Origin: Glossina fuscipes
Lineage: Eukaryota; Arthropoda; Insecta; Diptera; Glossinidae
Assembly: GCF_014805625.2 (NCBI RefSeq)
Contig: NW_023998417.1
Span: 4,623,042 to 4,687,041 of the forward strand
DNA length: 64,000 nucleotides
Reading direction: 5' to 3'
The position numbers and the translations under genes were made by a program. The notes below the pieces were generated by a model. It did no database searches and had not been told where the DNA came from. It worked only from the letters and a program-made list of their open reading frames with translations. Shown one piece after another: positions 49,973 to 63,734 of the stretch (positions are counted from its first letter, which is position 1; every line of letters begins with the position of its first letter).

Positions 49973-51165
49973 CTTTTCTTTAGAGAATGCGACTTGAGTG
50001 GGTTGACATCGACTTGCACACCATAAAAGCGATTTATTAAGAATGTATGCGCTGTGTAAATTTGTGTTTGCAATTTCTTGTTTTTTTTTTTTTTATTGTA
50101 AAAAACTGGTTATAGATTTACTATTGAAAATGCTTCCAGCAATCTTTAATTAAATCAGGGACTTGATGGATTTATTTTCTCCGAACTATAGATTATGTCG
50201 CGGGTAATCGACTCAAGTCTTCAAATGAAAGATATAGACGGTCTCCTCCTCTATGTAAGGCAGTACTATAAATATAGATTCGATCTGCCTTAATATTTTG
50301 AACTATGTTTTTTGCAAAACTTATCACGATTAATTTACTCAAATTGACGAAAGGCACGATTGTAAAAACAAAGGAAACAACATCTAAGCAGGAGCATTAT
50401 ATAAACATAATATCGTTCAAAGGGCGATTTTACTTTCTATCTTCATTAGTCGAATTAGTCGAATTATCAATAGATCGGGAACAATTTTTCCGAATTTTGC
50501 GTGACGATATCTAAAAGCAAGAATTTTACATAAACAAAACAATGACAAAAGACTGCAAAGTTGTTCTTGTCTTCATAATTTGCGTAAGAGTTCTTTCAAA
50601 TAGTAGATGTTGAGTATAATCGATTCAAATGTTCACAATGAAACACAATATAATTCAAAGTTAGCCAACAAACTATTTTTCAAAACGTGCCGCAATCAAT
50701 CGATTCAAAGCGTTATAAGCAAAAAAGCGAAGAGAACGAGAGCAAAAAGAAAGATTAATTGACAAAGAAAGAAAGAAAGAAAGAAAGAACGAAATGAGCA
50801 CAAAATAGGCAAGCGTTGACCAATTTCTATTTTATATGGATGATTTGATTTTTCTTTAAAGACGGCAAACACAGACAAGAGATAAAGAAAATATGTTCAC
50901 CTAAACACAAGCAAAAAAATTTATATACAAAAAGACCATAAATTCTTAATAATTTGCTTAATGCTCTGTCTTGTAAAGATTTTACTCAATCAATCGCTAT
51001 ATATTTTGAAGGAACAAGAAGAGAGAGAAAGAATAGAGAAAGAGAGGAAATTTTAAAAGGCGAATTCTTAAATATGCAATGTGAATAAAATTTTTGAAGA
51101 TCGACTTGTCTCTTGAATATTGAAAATTTTTATATATATTTTTAGACTTGAAGGGTAATTACTTT
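49973..51165. other. AT-rich spacer, no gene seen
   Basis: A 69-codon frame at 50305-50514 has no recognisable motif. GAAA-type repeats lie near 50765-50790 and GAGA-rich DNA near 51020-51050. Confidence 0.5.
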
Positions 51166-51335
51166 TATTATTATTATGATTAATTTTGGCCAGAGAATAA
51201 AATTTTAATGCTAAAGTCTTAAAGCACTAGCATCTAAGGCTAGCGGCTTTCTTGAAAATTCTACTGCAGTTGAGATTTGAACTCACGACTATAGAGATGT
51301 TTGTCAATGTTGTTCGATTTCCTGTTCTTAGGATT
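51166..51335 (-). mobile_element. SINE family 1 copy, minus strand
   Basis: The plus strand shows TTATTATTATGATTAATTTT, GGCCAGAGAATAAAATTTTA, AAGTCTTAAAGCACTAGCAT, CTAAGGCTAGCGGCTTT and TACTGCAGTTGAGATTTGAA followed by CTCACGACTAT. Reversed, these match the element at 2.2 kb through its box B, with two or three changes per block. The head beyond box B is weakly conserved. No flanking duplication was identified. Confidence 0.7.
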
Positions 51336-53177
51336 TCATCTCTTAGATATCGAAAGCTTTTTAGAGAAAAATTGTTGTAAAAATAATCGAAAAATTCTTG
51401 AAAGCGATCTGATCTAGTCTGACGTTAAGAATCGCGGATTTCAAATTTAATTTTATATATTTTCAGCCGATCATCCCACGCATTTTATGCATCTATGTTG
51501 CGAAACTGAAAAATGAAATCTCAATGTAATGGGCAAATATATCCCTTTTAGGAAGGAATCAATCATTTTCAATCTGCATTAGTATAAATGCGTGCTTGAA
51601 AGCATATAAAAGAGATATTAAGTTAAAAGTTGAAAAGACATTTTCCAAGGCTAAGCGCTGAAGCTTAACAACAATTTGATACTCTGTCTTTTTTGTTGTT
51701 GTTTTTTTTTTTTTTTTTTTCTCAACTTTTGAAATTATATTGGAAGGCATTTCGTTAAGCGTACCAATGTGCCGATGAATTTAACACGAATCAATTTCAA
51801 ATCAACTTAATAAAGCATAAAGATTTGCGTGTGGTGGTATGGTAATATAATGGTGGTGGGTGTGTTTTTTTACGTATATCGCATTTGCATCTGCTAAGAA
51901 TATTTAAATGAGGAATGAGTGAGAGTGTTTCGTTTTTCTTGTTTTATTTCTTGTTTTTCTTTTCTCGGTTTTCTTTTTTTTGTTTTTTTTTTAACTTGAC
52001 TATAGCTTGGTATGTGTTACTTGAGTGGGATCGTTCGACTGACATTGAAAAATTTATTGCTTGCTCTTGTCGACAGATTGCCTAACAAACCCAAATGACG
52101 GACAGACTAATAAACAGACGTAACCGAGTTTATATTGAATGGGTGGTATGGGCGATATAACGACGATGATGATGCTGTATATTGCATTTGTTGCTGTTGT
52201 TGTTGTTATTGTTGTTGTTATTGCTTTCGTTTTTGTTACTCTTAGTTCTTATATCTACGCAAAATAGTAGGATTTTGTGGATTTTTCACCCCTGATGATG
52301 GTTGTAAGATTTCTTTAAGCTCTGAATGAACGTTTATGTCTATATATATATATATATATGTATGTGTTTGTGTGTGTGTATATGCTTGCATGGACGCACG
52401 TTTGCTTTTCGTTTGTTTGGTGTTGATTTAACACTCTTCCCTTACTCTCGTTTTAGTCAGGCTTGCCTTGTACGTATCCTTAGAATTGGCTAAAATTCGT
52501 TGTGTAAAACATTCAACTGACAGCATTAAATGTTTTCTTTACTTTATTTCGCTATATTTTCTTTTCATTTATTTATCTTTTTTTTTTTCTTTTTTTTTTT
52601 TTTTTCTGCTCGTTCGAAAAGAGAAGTGTTGAGCGTAGACTTTAATCCAAGACGGAAAGCAGCAAAAAAAAGTAAATAAGTATAAGAAGAAGCATGAAAT
52701 CCTCTCGTTATAAATTTTATCTTCCACTTTAGTCTTGATGATGATAAGATTGCTATGGCTGCTAGTAAACGTGCTGCAGTTCGCGTTACTACGCTGCTCC
52801 CATATAACTGTTTAAAACATCTTAAAATCTTCTCTTAACATTCATTTTCGTTGGTTCGCTACATTACGTTACCTTACATTAAATGACAGCAGCTTCACCG
52901 CACTTCTACAATTACGAGTTTTACGTACGCCCTTGTAAGCAGAGACATTTTGGATGTTTTATTGCGTTTATATACTGTTGGTATTTAATGCAATTAAATT
53001 TTCAAGAAAATCCCATCAGCGGCAAAAGTTCGCGCCAGCTTCAACGAACGATCTACAATCGGTGAACACCTACTTTAACACCTTATTGTTTTAATCGCTT
53101 TTTTTGGCTGTAAAAAAAAAAAAAAAAAAAAAAAAAACAAACGAAAGCGCAAAACATTGCGATGAGGTTGTGTAACA

Positions 53178-53220
53178 TTGTTATTGTTGTCGTCGTTGTT
53201 GTTGTTGTTGTTGTTGCTGC
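53178..53220. repeat. (TTG)n microsatellite
   Basis: GTT triplets with TCG and GCT interruptions. Confidence 0.85.
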
Positions 53221-54183
53221 CGTTGGGTGTTAATAATGAATGAAGTTTTTCATTTCATTTCAAATTTTTTTTTTTTTCCCCGTTTTTTGTTTTCGTTTTG
53301 TATTTAATTTTAATTTCAAGTTTTTTTTTTTTGTTTTTTTTTTGTTTTTAGAATATAACCATATAATGTATAGATTGCGTATTGTGTGTTCGTAAAAATT
53401 GTTGCTGTTACTTTATGTAAATTAAATATTCATTGTTATTTATTTATTTATTTATTTATTTTTTTTTTGCTCATTTTTGTTTTTACGCACAATTAACAAC
53501 GCACTTGAACGCGACGCAACGCAACAGTGAAGTTTGTATGAAAAGAAAAAACAAAAAAAAAAAAAAAAAAAACAAAAAAAACATTAAACTGCATTTGTTG
53601 TTAATGCAAAGTCTGAAAACTGATACAATAGACTAAAGCAGTTTTGTTTTGTTTCCGTTTTTTTTTTTTTCATTTTTTTCATTTTTTTTTTTTTAAACCC
53701 TTATTTTTCTTAGTCCTTTTTTGTTTTTTTTTTTATTTTTATTTTCAATCCGGCTTAATGTACTTTTCCTTTTACATACCTTTACATATCCATACACACA
53801 TATATATTCTACGTTGTTACGTTGTTGTGTGCGGGAGCATATTACGAATGTTAGGTGTTTTTAAAGTGTCTTCAATTGCTCGCTTTTGTCTACTTTTCAC
53901 ATAATAATGTTTTATTTGCGTATATATATATGTCTGTGTAAGTGTGTTCCGGAACTCCCACTACTCTTTGTCTGCCTTTAGTTAATTACAACTGAATAAT
54001 TTTCAAATAATTTACAATTTCATTCGTTAATTGTGAAATATTATGCTGGTTAAGTGTAATGGAAAGTAAAGGCAGCAAACGCCAACAACAACAACAACAA
54101 CAACAATTGTTTCATTTTCTTCTCGAAATTGTTTGGGAAATATTTTGCAAAATTATTTTCTAGTAAATTAAAAATATATGCAA

Positions 54184-54238
54184 GGAGAGCGAGAGAGCGA
54201 GAGAGAAAGAGAAAGAGAAAGAGAGAGAGAGAGAGAGA
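54184..54238. repeat. (GA)n microsatellite
   Basis: GAGA tract with GC and AAA interruptions. Confidence 0.9.
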
Positions 54239-54902
54239 TTCAAGTAAATGAAGTTCACAGTTATAATTAAAAAGAGAAAATTTCAACATTTTCCCATTAA
54301 AATGAAAGAAAAGAAGAAAAAGAAACCGAAGAAAGAACAAAAAAAAGAACACAAGCACAAATTAAATGGAAATCTATAGATTATATTCTAAACACTTCTT
54401 ATATTTGAGTAATGAAGCAAAAATTTTAAGATTAAAAGACGGAAAAATTGTGAGTGATAAAGTACTTGTTGGAGAAAAAGGAAAATAAGCAGAAAAAAAA
54501 AAAAAAATAAGAAGACAAAAAACTTGAAAAGACATTCACTTGTTTCAATGAGACCGCCTGCTTTAAAGTTAGATTGATTAACATTTAATTTTTCATTTTA
54601 ACTTGACCTGCTTGCTTAACCTTCACTTTTTACATCGATTTATGATTTAATAACACTATCTTCTACTGTTGCATAAATTCACAGTTCATCTTTTTTTTTA
54701 CTATGGCGCGAAATTAATGCCAGGGCAAAGTAGTACTATTAGAATGGAATAATTTTTTAAAACTTTCGATAATTTGTTTCATAAACAACCTGTTCATCCC
54801 TTGGAGGAGCAAATTTGATTTAAAAAAGGCAGATTTTTAGAAGTTTCTACAGCTTGTGCTAAGAGAAATTATATATATATATATTTTTTTTTTTTTGAAA
54901 AA

Positions 54903-55395
54903 AAGCAGTCGAACTAGGTCGACCTGTAAATACCCTATGCTACATTGGCCAACACAGTGCGTATTTTTGCAATAGAACACATACAAATTGTACCCTATTT
55001 TCATATGAACTTACTTCTATGGAACTGTGTATTAACAATTAGATCTCGTTGCAAAGAAATGCTTACTCTTCGTAAGAATCGCTGTGCCCAGGAGATGCAA
55101 ACATTATTTTTTTATATCAAATTCCCTCTTTTGCCGGTCCAAAGTTTTCAGACCAATTTAGAATGCCGCAATATTGTTACTTTGTCACTGTTGTCGAGAA
55201 ATTTTTGAAATTGCAAATTTTTTCCATATAGGGCGTTATGTTGGGATTGATCGAAAAAGTGTCTCGATCTAAACGATTTAGATAATATCGTTCGTCTTCG
55301 AGTCAAAATACGTCAGTGTATCAAATTTTATGAAAATATCTCAAAAATTGCGACTTGCACGAAATATTAACAGACAGACAAATAGGCAGAAAATG
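54903..55395 (+). repeat. Dispersed ~330-bp repeat, copy 6 (plus, interrupted)
   Basis: A left piece at 54915-54955 reads AGGTCGACCTGTAAATACCC. The right part at about 55230-55390 reads GGGCGTTATGTTGGGATTGA, AATACGTCAGTGTATCAAAT, GAAAATATCTCAAAAATTGC, GACTTGCACGAAATATT and AACAGACAGACAAATAGGC. About 270 bp of unrelated sequence, including an 87-codon frame of no known family, separates the parts. This suggests an insertion, or two fragments side by side. Confidence 0.55.
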
Positions 55396-55494
55396 ACTCT
55401 GCATTTAATAAAAGATGAATTTATCTTAAACGTTTCTGGCTATTACATACGTTCGCATAAACTTAATATATCGTGCACCACAAGTGTACACACC

Positions 55495-55755
55495 TGTGCG
55501 TTTCGCAACGACTTTTCAAAATACAGCGTTGCAATGGAAGTGATCAAAAGTTGTGATCTGATCCGAATCTTTATAAATGTCTACAAAATTTGCGAGATTG
55601 AACACAAGAAAAAAAAGGAGACAGTTTAACAGATAGGTTTAAATCGATACAGTAAATGATTCTGTGTCGATCGGTGTAGTGAAAGATGAGTTCATCTCAT
55701 TGCGTACATCGGCATCGGTATAATACACCCTTGTATCACAAGTGATGTAAAGTAT
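55495..55755 (+). repeat. Dispersed ~330-bp repeat, copy 7 (plus)
   Basis: CGCAACGACTTTTCAAAATA, AGCGTTGCAATGGAAGTGAT, TGATCTGATCCGAATC and AAAATTTGCGAGATTGAACA are followed by a worn CAGATAGG tract. It ends ACATCGGCATCGGTATAATA, with GTATCACAAGTGATGTAAAG. It lies directly after copy 6, in the same orientation. Confidence 0.6.
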
Positions 55756-56512
55756 ACACGAAAAAAAAAAAAGCTAGAAGATGGAGTTTACTATCGTTAA
55801 ACTCCTTTGATGTATGCTTATGCTGTATGTTAAGCTGTAAGCTGTATGCAGCAATTAATTGAAATTAATTTTATTGTACCTTAGGCGGTAATATTTTTAA
55901 TTCTACAAAGAATATTAGAATTCAATTTGCTTATCTTATGTGTATCTGCATAACGTGATTACAAATTTAATTTCTTTGCAAACAAAAAGCTAAATAAAAT
56001 CTACATCGCAGCTATAAACATTAATATATATCCGAATTTTTGAATAAAAACGCTAATGATGATATTTCGACTCGACATATGATAGTAGCAAATTTTTCAT
56101 GTACCTTCATTACCGTTATGTTAAATAAAAAACATGTGTTTTATTTTCCAAAACATTCTTAATAACGCAACACGCTCCGCGTATATCTGTCAGGTTGTTT
56201 ATTTATTTTACAAGTGTGTGTATGTATATGCGTATGCCATGTATGTGTCTTTAAATAAGCGAATAAGTTTTTTATTTGCCAGTCTCTAGTTAAGCGTACA
56301 AGTGAGACCCCAAAAATCCTTGTGCAAACCGACTTAGGAAAATTTGGCGGAAAATTCGACTAAAGACTAAGGACATACAGAATAAGTCAGTCAGTCAGTG
56401 TTTAATAATAGTAGTTCAGCATACACGTATGTTTTTCTGCCTTCACTTTCAACGACGCAATGTAAAGCATACCGTATACAGTGTAGGATAGCTCGACGTC
56501 ATTATGATGAAA

Positions 56513-56550
56513 ATGAATGAATGAATGAATGAATGCATGAATGAATGAAT
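56513..56550. repeat. (GAAT)n microsatellite
   Basis: GAAT/ATGA tetranucleotides with one GCAT interruption. Confidence 0.9.
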
Positions 56551-58317
56551 AAAAATGCTACAAAACTGTTATACAACGAACAGTTGGAGTTGATGTTCTT
56601 TATATATATACATATATATATATATATGCATGTATGTACTCGTATTCGTATTATTCGCAGTTGAAAGCTGTATGTGCCGGGTGTTGTTGGCATATTGGAT
56701 AAATTTGTCTGCGTATTGAAAAAGATGTAAAACTGCTGTTTGTTGCTTGCTTGCTGTGCTGCTGTATTTGTTATTGCATGCTATGTTGCTTATGCTATGT
56801 TGCTAAAAACTTCTCTTAAAATCGTATAAGAGACATGGAGAGAAGTCTTGTTTTTTTTTTTTTTTTCGTAAAGGTATACGCGTGTAATGCCTTCCTATCT
56901 ATCTACATCATATATACCGGCAACGGCAACGGCAGCGACACCGAAACCGACACCAACTGATGTTAAATGAGACACAACCCCAAAAATCAATAAAACATGT
57001 GTCTCTCTCAACGTGGGCTCTACCACTATCCATAGCATAGCATATGCAGGTACAGGAAAGTTGCTAAATGAATTTTTACTTTTTTTTTATTTTTTTTTTT
57101 TTTTGCTTTACTTTTTCTTTCCTTTTTCTTTTTTTTTTTTTGTTTGTTGTTTTTGCTGCGTTTTTGCTATTTAGACAAATGATGTTCACTGTGTATAGTT
57201 AAGTTAAGCACACTTTTACTTTTTATCGGGAATAACAGATCTATTTGTTTGCTCAGTTTTTTTTTTTTTTTTTTTTGTTGTTCGTCTTACTTCGTTATAT
57301 ACAAACACGCGCACACACACGCACACTCACACGTAAAAATCTATTTAGCTGTTGGTAGTTGTTTTCTGTTTTTTTTTTTTTTTTTTTCTAGTTTAGTTTT
57401 CTTTAGTTAGTTTGTTTTTTTGCAACATTTTCTTCTTTTGTCTAATTGTCCGTTAGTTCCTTTTGAGCATTTAATGAAGTGCAAATTGCTTTTGTTTTTA
57501 AAGAGCATTAACGCTTACAACACAAGAAATGAATGAAATACAATACGAAAAAAGAAAAGGAGTAAAGAACTAAAGCAGGCAACAGACAGTTTATATATAT
57601 GTAGAAGACCGTTAAGTGATGGGCGTGTGTAACTGTATGCATGGGGTTGATTTTGACGACGGCAACTTAAAAAGGTATAGTAATTGTATTTAGTTCTCAT
57701 TATTAAGCGTTTTGTTTGATAACTCTTGAAACGGTTCTAAACGGCTTAAGCCGTTCTTTACAGCAGCGGCAGTAATAGTGTACGCTATTTATATTCCCTT
57801 TCTTCTTCGTTCAAAACAACACTTTGTGAAATTCTTTTTTTTTTTGCAATTTATTATTAGATTTTAATTTCAACAATTTTCTATCTTTTGTTTTTTTTTA
57901 TTTTTTTCTTTATTTATTTTTTATTTGTTTTTTTTTTCTTTCTTTCTTATTCTGCTTCAACCATATTTTTTCTTTACGATTATGTTGATTATTTTTAATT
58001 ATTTGTTATATAACTTTTCTTTTTTTATTTTTTATTTTTTTTCATTTCCCTTCATTTATGCCGGTTCACCTTGAGGTGTATTTAGTCGTTGACTTTGTCA
58101 GGAATGAATTTAAACCGCAATTTGTTTGTGTTGCCTTCTATTGTCGCTGCCATAATTGTTTGTCACTAGCTTCCGTTTTGCAAATGTCTGCCCATATAGG
58201 CTTATAGTTTATGGTTAAGCATACGCATACAGACGCACACAGACGCATACACTTGTATTCTACTTTATAAGTGGATATGGGACATGGTTCTGTAAATTAC
58301 GGCATTGAAATTATTAA

Positions 58318-58346
58318 TTGCTGTTGTTGTTGTTGTTGTTGTTGTT
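58318..58346. repeat. (TTG)n microsatellite
   Basis: Pure TTG/GTT triplet run. Confidence 0.9.
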
Positions 58347-60613
58347 AGTACTTTTGCTATTCCTGTACACACATTCTTTAATAAGCCTTTGGGCGACATT
58401 TGTTGTACGTAACTCTGAACTTTTCTATTTTATTATTTAAGTTTTTTTTCATATGCGGAAAGTTTTCATTTATTTTTTCTTTTTTTTTTTCTATCAACGA
58501 ACGTAAGCTAAAGATATATTAGTTTTAAAATTCCGTTTGTCACAGTTATATGATATTAATGCGACTAGGAATTGTTAGTAATATGTACGGGAATTTATGA
58601 TTACTTTTTTTTTTAGCACTGAGTTTAGATTAAAATTTCCTAAGGCTTTTTTGGAAATCTGGAAAAATGAACATGAAATGCATGCACGATATACAATATA
58701 TAGGTTACGTTAATTTTTAATATGTTTAGCGAATGGACACGGGCCTATCTGTGACTTCGGCCCACGCTTCTGTTATCTCCTTCATTCGTATTTAAACTTA
58801 TGCGCATATTCGAGTTCTTTAAATTTGGATACCGATTTTTTAGATTTTTCGTTATAGATTCCTTTTAACTTCTACTTGCATACTTAAGTAGGCGAGTAAA
58901 CCTGAGGAGAATTCTCGATCGAGAAATATCAGGAATTTTCAGATATAAAATATATTTTTTGCTTAACAATCAAAGGGATAGATGGTGTCCTTCCTTAAAA
59001 TAAGTGAAAGCTTAATTCAGTTAATTTTGTATAGACACTTCACTACTGCGCTGAGCTATTTCTGCAAATTCTTTAGTGGGTTAATTGGCTTAATTTTTTT
59101 TTTTAATTCAACTGCCGTAGTAATTAATACTCGACATTAGTTAGAGAAAACAAGAAGAAGAAAAAAGAAAGGCTTCATTCTAGGATAACATTGTTTGTCT
59201 TATCATATTCCGTATGTTGTTAGCTAAAAAAAATTTCATGATGATCTGTAAGTTTCTTCAGATCATAGCTAGCATTGTCATAATCGGCGATTGTGAATTC
59301 ATGGCGGATAAGTAATATCTTGAATTATTTCTATCAGACTTTATTTGCGATTTTCGAAAAACTTTATTTGGATTTGGTGCACCCGTTCCTCTTCAATGAT
59401 TATATTGAAGGGCGATTGGAAGAAGGTTTTGGTTTTTTAAGCACTTTACGAGATAATTACAGTGAGCGGAAACCTAAGAGTGGTTTGTCTTTGCAATTTT
59501 TGGCTGTAGCTTTTAATTACAATTCCATAATGAGTATCGCAAAAATTTTTCGGTTATATGTTCGATTTTGAAGAGCGGAAAACGGAATGAGTCTTTTAAA
59601 CGGAAGCCATTTTCTTAAAGTTTATTCCAAAAGAACGCCTGATTAGATTTCCAATTAAATTTTCGGAGAATATGCTAACTCTAGTTAACAAATTATAACC
59701 AGTAGCGTTAAGAGAAGGGGGTTAAAGGAAACAAAAGATATATATATATATATATATGTATGGCTATAAAAGAGCTGCATTTCGGTTTCTTTTTTTTTTT
59801 TAAATCTAATCATCAATTTTTGATTTACTTGCATTGTCTTCTGTAAAAAACTTAATAATTATTTTCATTTTTTTTTTTTTTTTTTTTGAATTTAGAAAAA
59901 TTAGCATATATATTTTGTGAAGACAGCATGTTTTCAGCCCTTAAATATTTCCAACCCCTAACATATTTATATGTATTTAAATACATTAGCATTTGGAACA
60001 TTATGGTGATTAATGGCAGCTAAACGATCGTCCGATACGTGCTGAAGAGGTTTCCCGCCTTGTTTAATCATTGTTTTCATAAATTGTAATAGCTTGCGAT
60101 TTTATTAGGGGAAAATGAAAGCAAAATATTTGCAAAATTTAGCAGTGATATGTTTTCCCAGCAAAAGTGCAACCCTGTAGCCTAAATATCCACAACTAAT
60201 CGACTGCCTAGAAGGTGAACGAAAAATATGACTGCCATTTTAAAAGGTATATATTTTTTTCAAGAATTGAAAACTCTGAAGAATGTAGTCATTGCCCTAC
60301 GCGTATTCATATTCGCGTAAAAGTAAAAGAATAGCAAAACGCGTCTTAACTTTATATCTGCCAAAAATAAACTAAAAGCGCAAATTGGCTGACATGTTGC
60401 GGATATGTTTAGCGGCATAAAAAAGAAAAACAAAAAAAAAAAATTCGAAACTCAAATACACATAGTCCATGATTATTCGAAAGGTCACAATGTTTTCTGA
60501 GAACACCTCCTGTGCTAAGTTGGTTTCTAGTTTCAGTGCAAGCTTAATATGCTCACCTAAGTTTTAACCTTGAAAAAAAAAAAAATTTTTTGGGAAATTT
60601 TCAAAGTAAATAA

Positions 60614-60614
<1 letters not shown>

Positions 60615-60648
<34 letters not shown>
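60615..60648. repeat. (TA)n microsatellite
   Basis: TA dinucleotide run. Confidence 0.9.
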
Positions 60649-60658
<10 letters not shown>

Positions 60659-63600
60659 CTTTTCAATTAAACTTGCAGCTTTTATTAAATCTACGGTTAC
60701 GCCCAGAACTTGATTTAGTTTAGCATAAGTTGAATGATTCAAACGTGCTTATAATTTGGAAAGAAAAAAGAAAATTTCACGCTTTTATTCATTGAAATAT
60801 TCCTTTATTGATTTCTTATGTCCAGTTCGTATCGATCAAATATCGCGTGTTTGATTAATTAGCTGACTAAATTATTCATAAAAATTTTTATTTTTTTAAA
60901 CCCAAGTGATGAGTGCTTAAGATTCGTTCCATTCGTTCATTCCTTCTCTATTTGCTAATCCCTCACTCTCCTGCTCTTTCCGTCGTCCGTTTTCCCTCTT
61001 TTATGTTCACAAATATTTAAATGAAATTTTATTTAAATTTGTTTTTGAAAATTTTCATATAAAAGTATTTTCTTTTTTGTTCTAAAGAATAATTTAAAAA
61101 GTTTCTCTTCATGTTTTCGCTTATATACACTCTCTGCTATATAAACGCAAAAAAAAAAAAAAAAAAAAATAAAATAAAGCAAAAAAAAAAACAAAAAGAA
61201 GAAACAGTTCAACAGAGCGTGTATGTGAAACATAAGGAACTCGAGTAGTAAACTGTAAGGGAGATTGAAACAATCTTTTGCAGATAACAAATTAAAAATT
61301 AATATATTTATACAGTGCAACAACAGCAATATGTTTATTTAGCCAAATTTTATGATTTTTTGGTTTTCTTCTCTACACCTATCGCTCTAGCGCGATGTTC
61401 ATGCTGTTGAAACGTTTGTAACATCAAGAAATAAATGGCAAAGTCTCTACAAAGTATAATTAGTTTAGATTAACATATATATAATTCTAAGCATATCCGT
61501 CCGGAGGTCCGCATAATCTCTGCGGTAAGTTTGTCTGCATAGTTAGCAAGATGTTTCTATGTTCTTCCGCAGAACTTGAGAGCTCATTGAAAACGGGCTA
61601 AACCGGTGAAAGGACATGCCCACAGCAAGCATAAAATTGGAATTTTCACTCCTTCCTTACACGATAACGATAAAAATTGTTATGTATCTTCTACAGTAAT
61701 ACCTGTACATGTACTACTGTACATTTTACACCTGTACTTGTAGAAAAATAGAAAAAGTCGGCCGCTTAGGCAAATTTGACTTTTCTTTCTTTTTTTTGAA
61801 AGGTAGTATGGGTACAGAAGATTCGGTCATAGCTTTGAATATTATTTTTTTTCGCTTCTCTTAATTTTAAATTCTAATGAATTGTAGGGTATAAATGATC
61901 GCAGCTGGGTAATCATTTTCTATTTCTTTTTTTTTTTTTTTCTAAATTTTTTTTTACTACTGTTGCTTATCTACTCAGCTCGGCTTGATGGGGAAAGTTA
62001 TTGATGAAAAGTCGAGGCAATAAGTGATATGGGTATAAAAAATCAAAACTTGTTTTTTCAAATTCAATTTAATGCAATTTTTTAGCAATAGCTAGAGGAA
62101 ATGTTTAATACATTTTTTACATTAGGTCGATATACTCGATTTGATCTCCGCTTACTATTAAATGTAATGAAACTTTTATTTAAGCAAAGAAAACTTTCAT
62201 TTGTCTAATGAGATGAATCTAAAAGATCTATTTATTAATTGATGGACTATCAGCAAGCTGAATGGAATTATTTTTAATTGTCGGATACTTTTGAAATTAT
62301 TACCTTTACTATAGGTTCTGAGTCGCAACTATTTCAAGGCATGTTGTTCAAAGTTGCTCTGCAAATTCGAATATATTGGCAGGCGAATTGTCTGCCTCTT
62401 ACCCTGATCTTTATGATTTTAAGTATTTCCTCGACGAATGGCGAACAGAAAAGACGTAACTTCCGTAACTAACAATTTCAAGCAGATCACATCCGTTTTT
62501 CGGGGGAAAAATCCGTTGCCTGCTCTTACTAAAAGTCTTCTATGTATACATACGTCAGCGCAAATAAGCGTAAAAGTTTTAATCAAAGAAGTTACGACTC
62601 CCCTGCCTGTCTACGTTAGAATGTATAAGAATCCTAAGAGTTCTCTGCCTTTAAGATATACACGTGTGTCTGCTCTCCTGTATATAACTACATATATATA
62701 ACTTACGATATATGTTGCCATTTATTGCATATGGTATGATAAAATTAGTTTATCTTTGTCTTTCGACAGGAAGCATAAAAATTTTGAGGTTTGCATAAGA
62801 GAGGTATAAATGCTTGCGACAATTAATATCCAACAAAAGTATAAAATAATGATTAAAAATATTTTCATATATAGTGTTTTATCACTTAAACAAAGCACAC
62901 ATGTGCAGACAAAAGAATGTCGCCTGAACAATGCCCGAAAACAAAAATGTTGAGCTCAATTTCTTTATTGCTTTTTCAATTGTTTATTTGAAAAGTGAAT
63001 CGCTTGACCGACTTCTTTAGTATGCAAACATTTTAACTGTTTGCAAAAATCAAATGCGCATTTTTTAAACTTAATATTATACATACAAAATCTTTATGCT
63101 GCACTTTATTTGGCAAAACTGCCCGGGATTTAATAATAGAAATGTTTTCCACCGCTTGTCAAATAATAAAATATGTATTTTGAATACGATTTTGAATATT
63201 TATGCTATATTACGAATACAGAATTATTTCAAACATTTGCCATATCTAGCGTAAATAGAGTGAATATCTAGAAGATAGCGAACTAAACAGAAGTTTGATC
63301 TACAAACGATTTTTATTGATAAGTGTGCTTTAAGATATCATAAAAATCAGTTAAAAAAAAAAAAAAAAAAAAACATTGCAGTCGAGCAAGAACCATTGCT
63401 AAGTAGTTTTCATATGTATCTTTATGCCATATAGGCGCTTACTTGATGCTCATGACAAGTCTTATAGGGGGGAGAAATACGAAAAATAGACTCTATACGG
63501 TCTGAATTTGTTATAATTAATTTTTGTTACCAAATTATTATTATTTGATTAATTTTCAAATTACTTCAACGGGTCAAATTTTTTTATAAAATATTAAACA

Positions 63601-63734
63601 CTTGAACCTGTTGCCCTACAATGACTTAGTTTTCGTAGGAATTGTTATAAGTAGTTACGCTTAAAAAATGGGTCGTTCCGATCCAAATATTTCGCATCAA
63701 TTTAGTAAAGCTTAATAGTGTTACTCATCGCTTT

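Larger units (their letters stand above)
51336..54902. other. AT-rich spacer, T-rich plus strand
   Basis: No supported gene. Long poly(T) or poly(A) runs lie near 51700, 52580-52605, 53113-53137 and 53270-53350. GTT/TTG triplet tracts lie near 52190-52225 and 53178-53220. Confidence 0.5.
55756..63734. other. AT-rich spacer, no supported gene
   Basis: Frames are short and unrecognised, including a 92-codon plus-strand frame at 59293-59571 without a known motif. It contains a (GAAT)n tract, many T runs between 56.8 and 58.6 kb, a (TTG)n tract, a (TA)n tract at about 60615-60648, and a perfect 16-bp palindrome at 57740-57755. Confidence 0.5.

Noticed and set aside
59293..59571. 92-codon plus-strand frame as a gene
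   Set aside because: There is no recognisable domain, no splice context and no neighbouring support.
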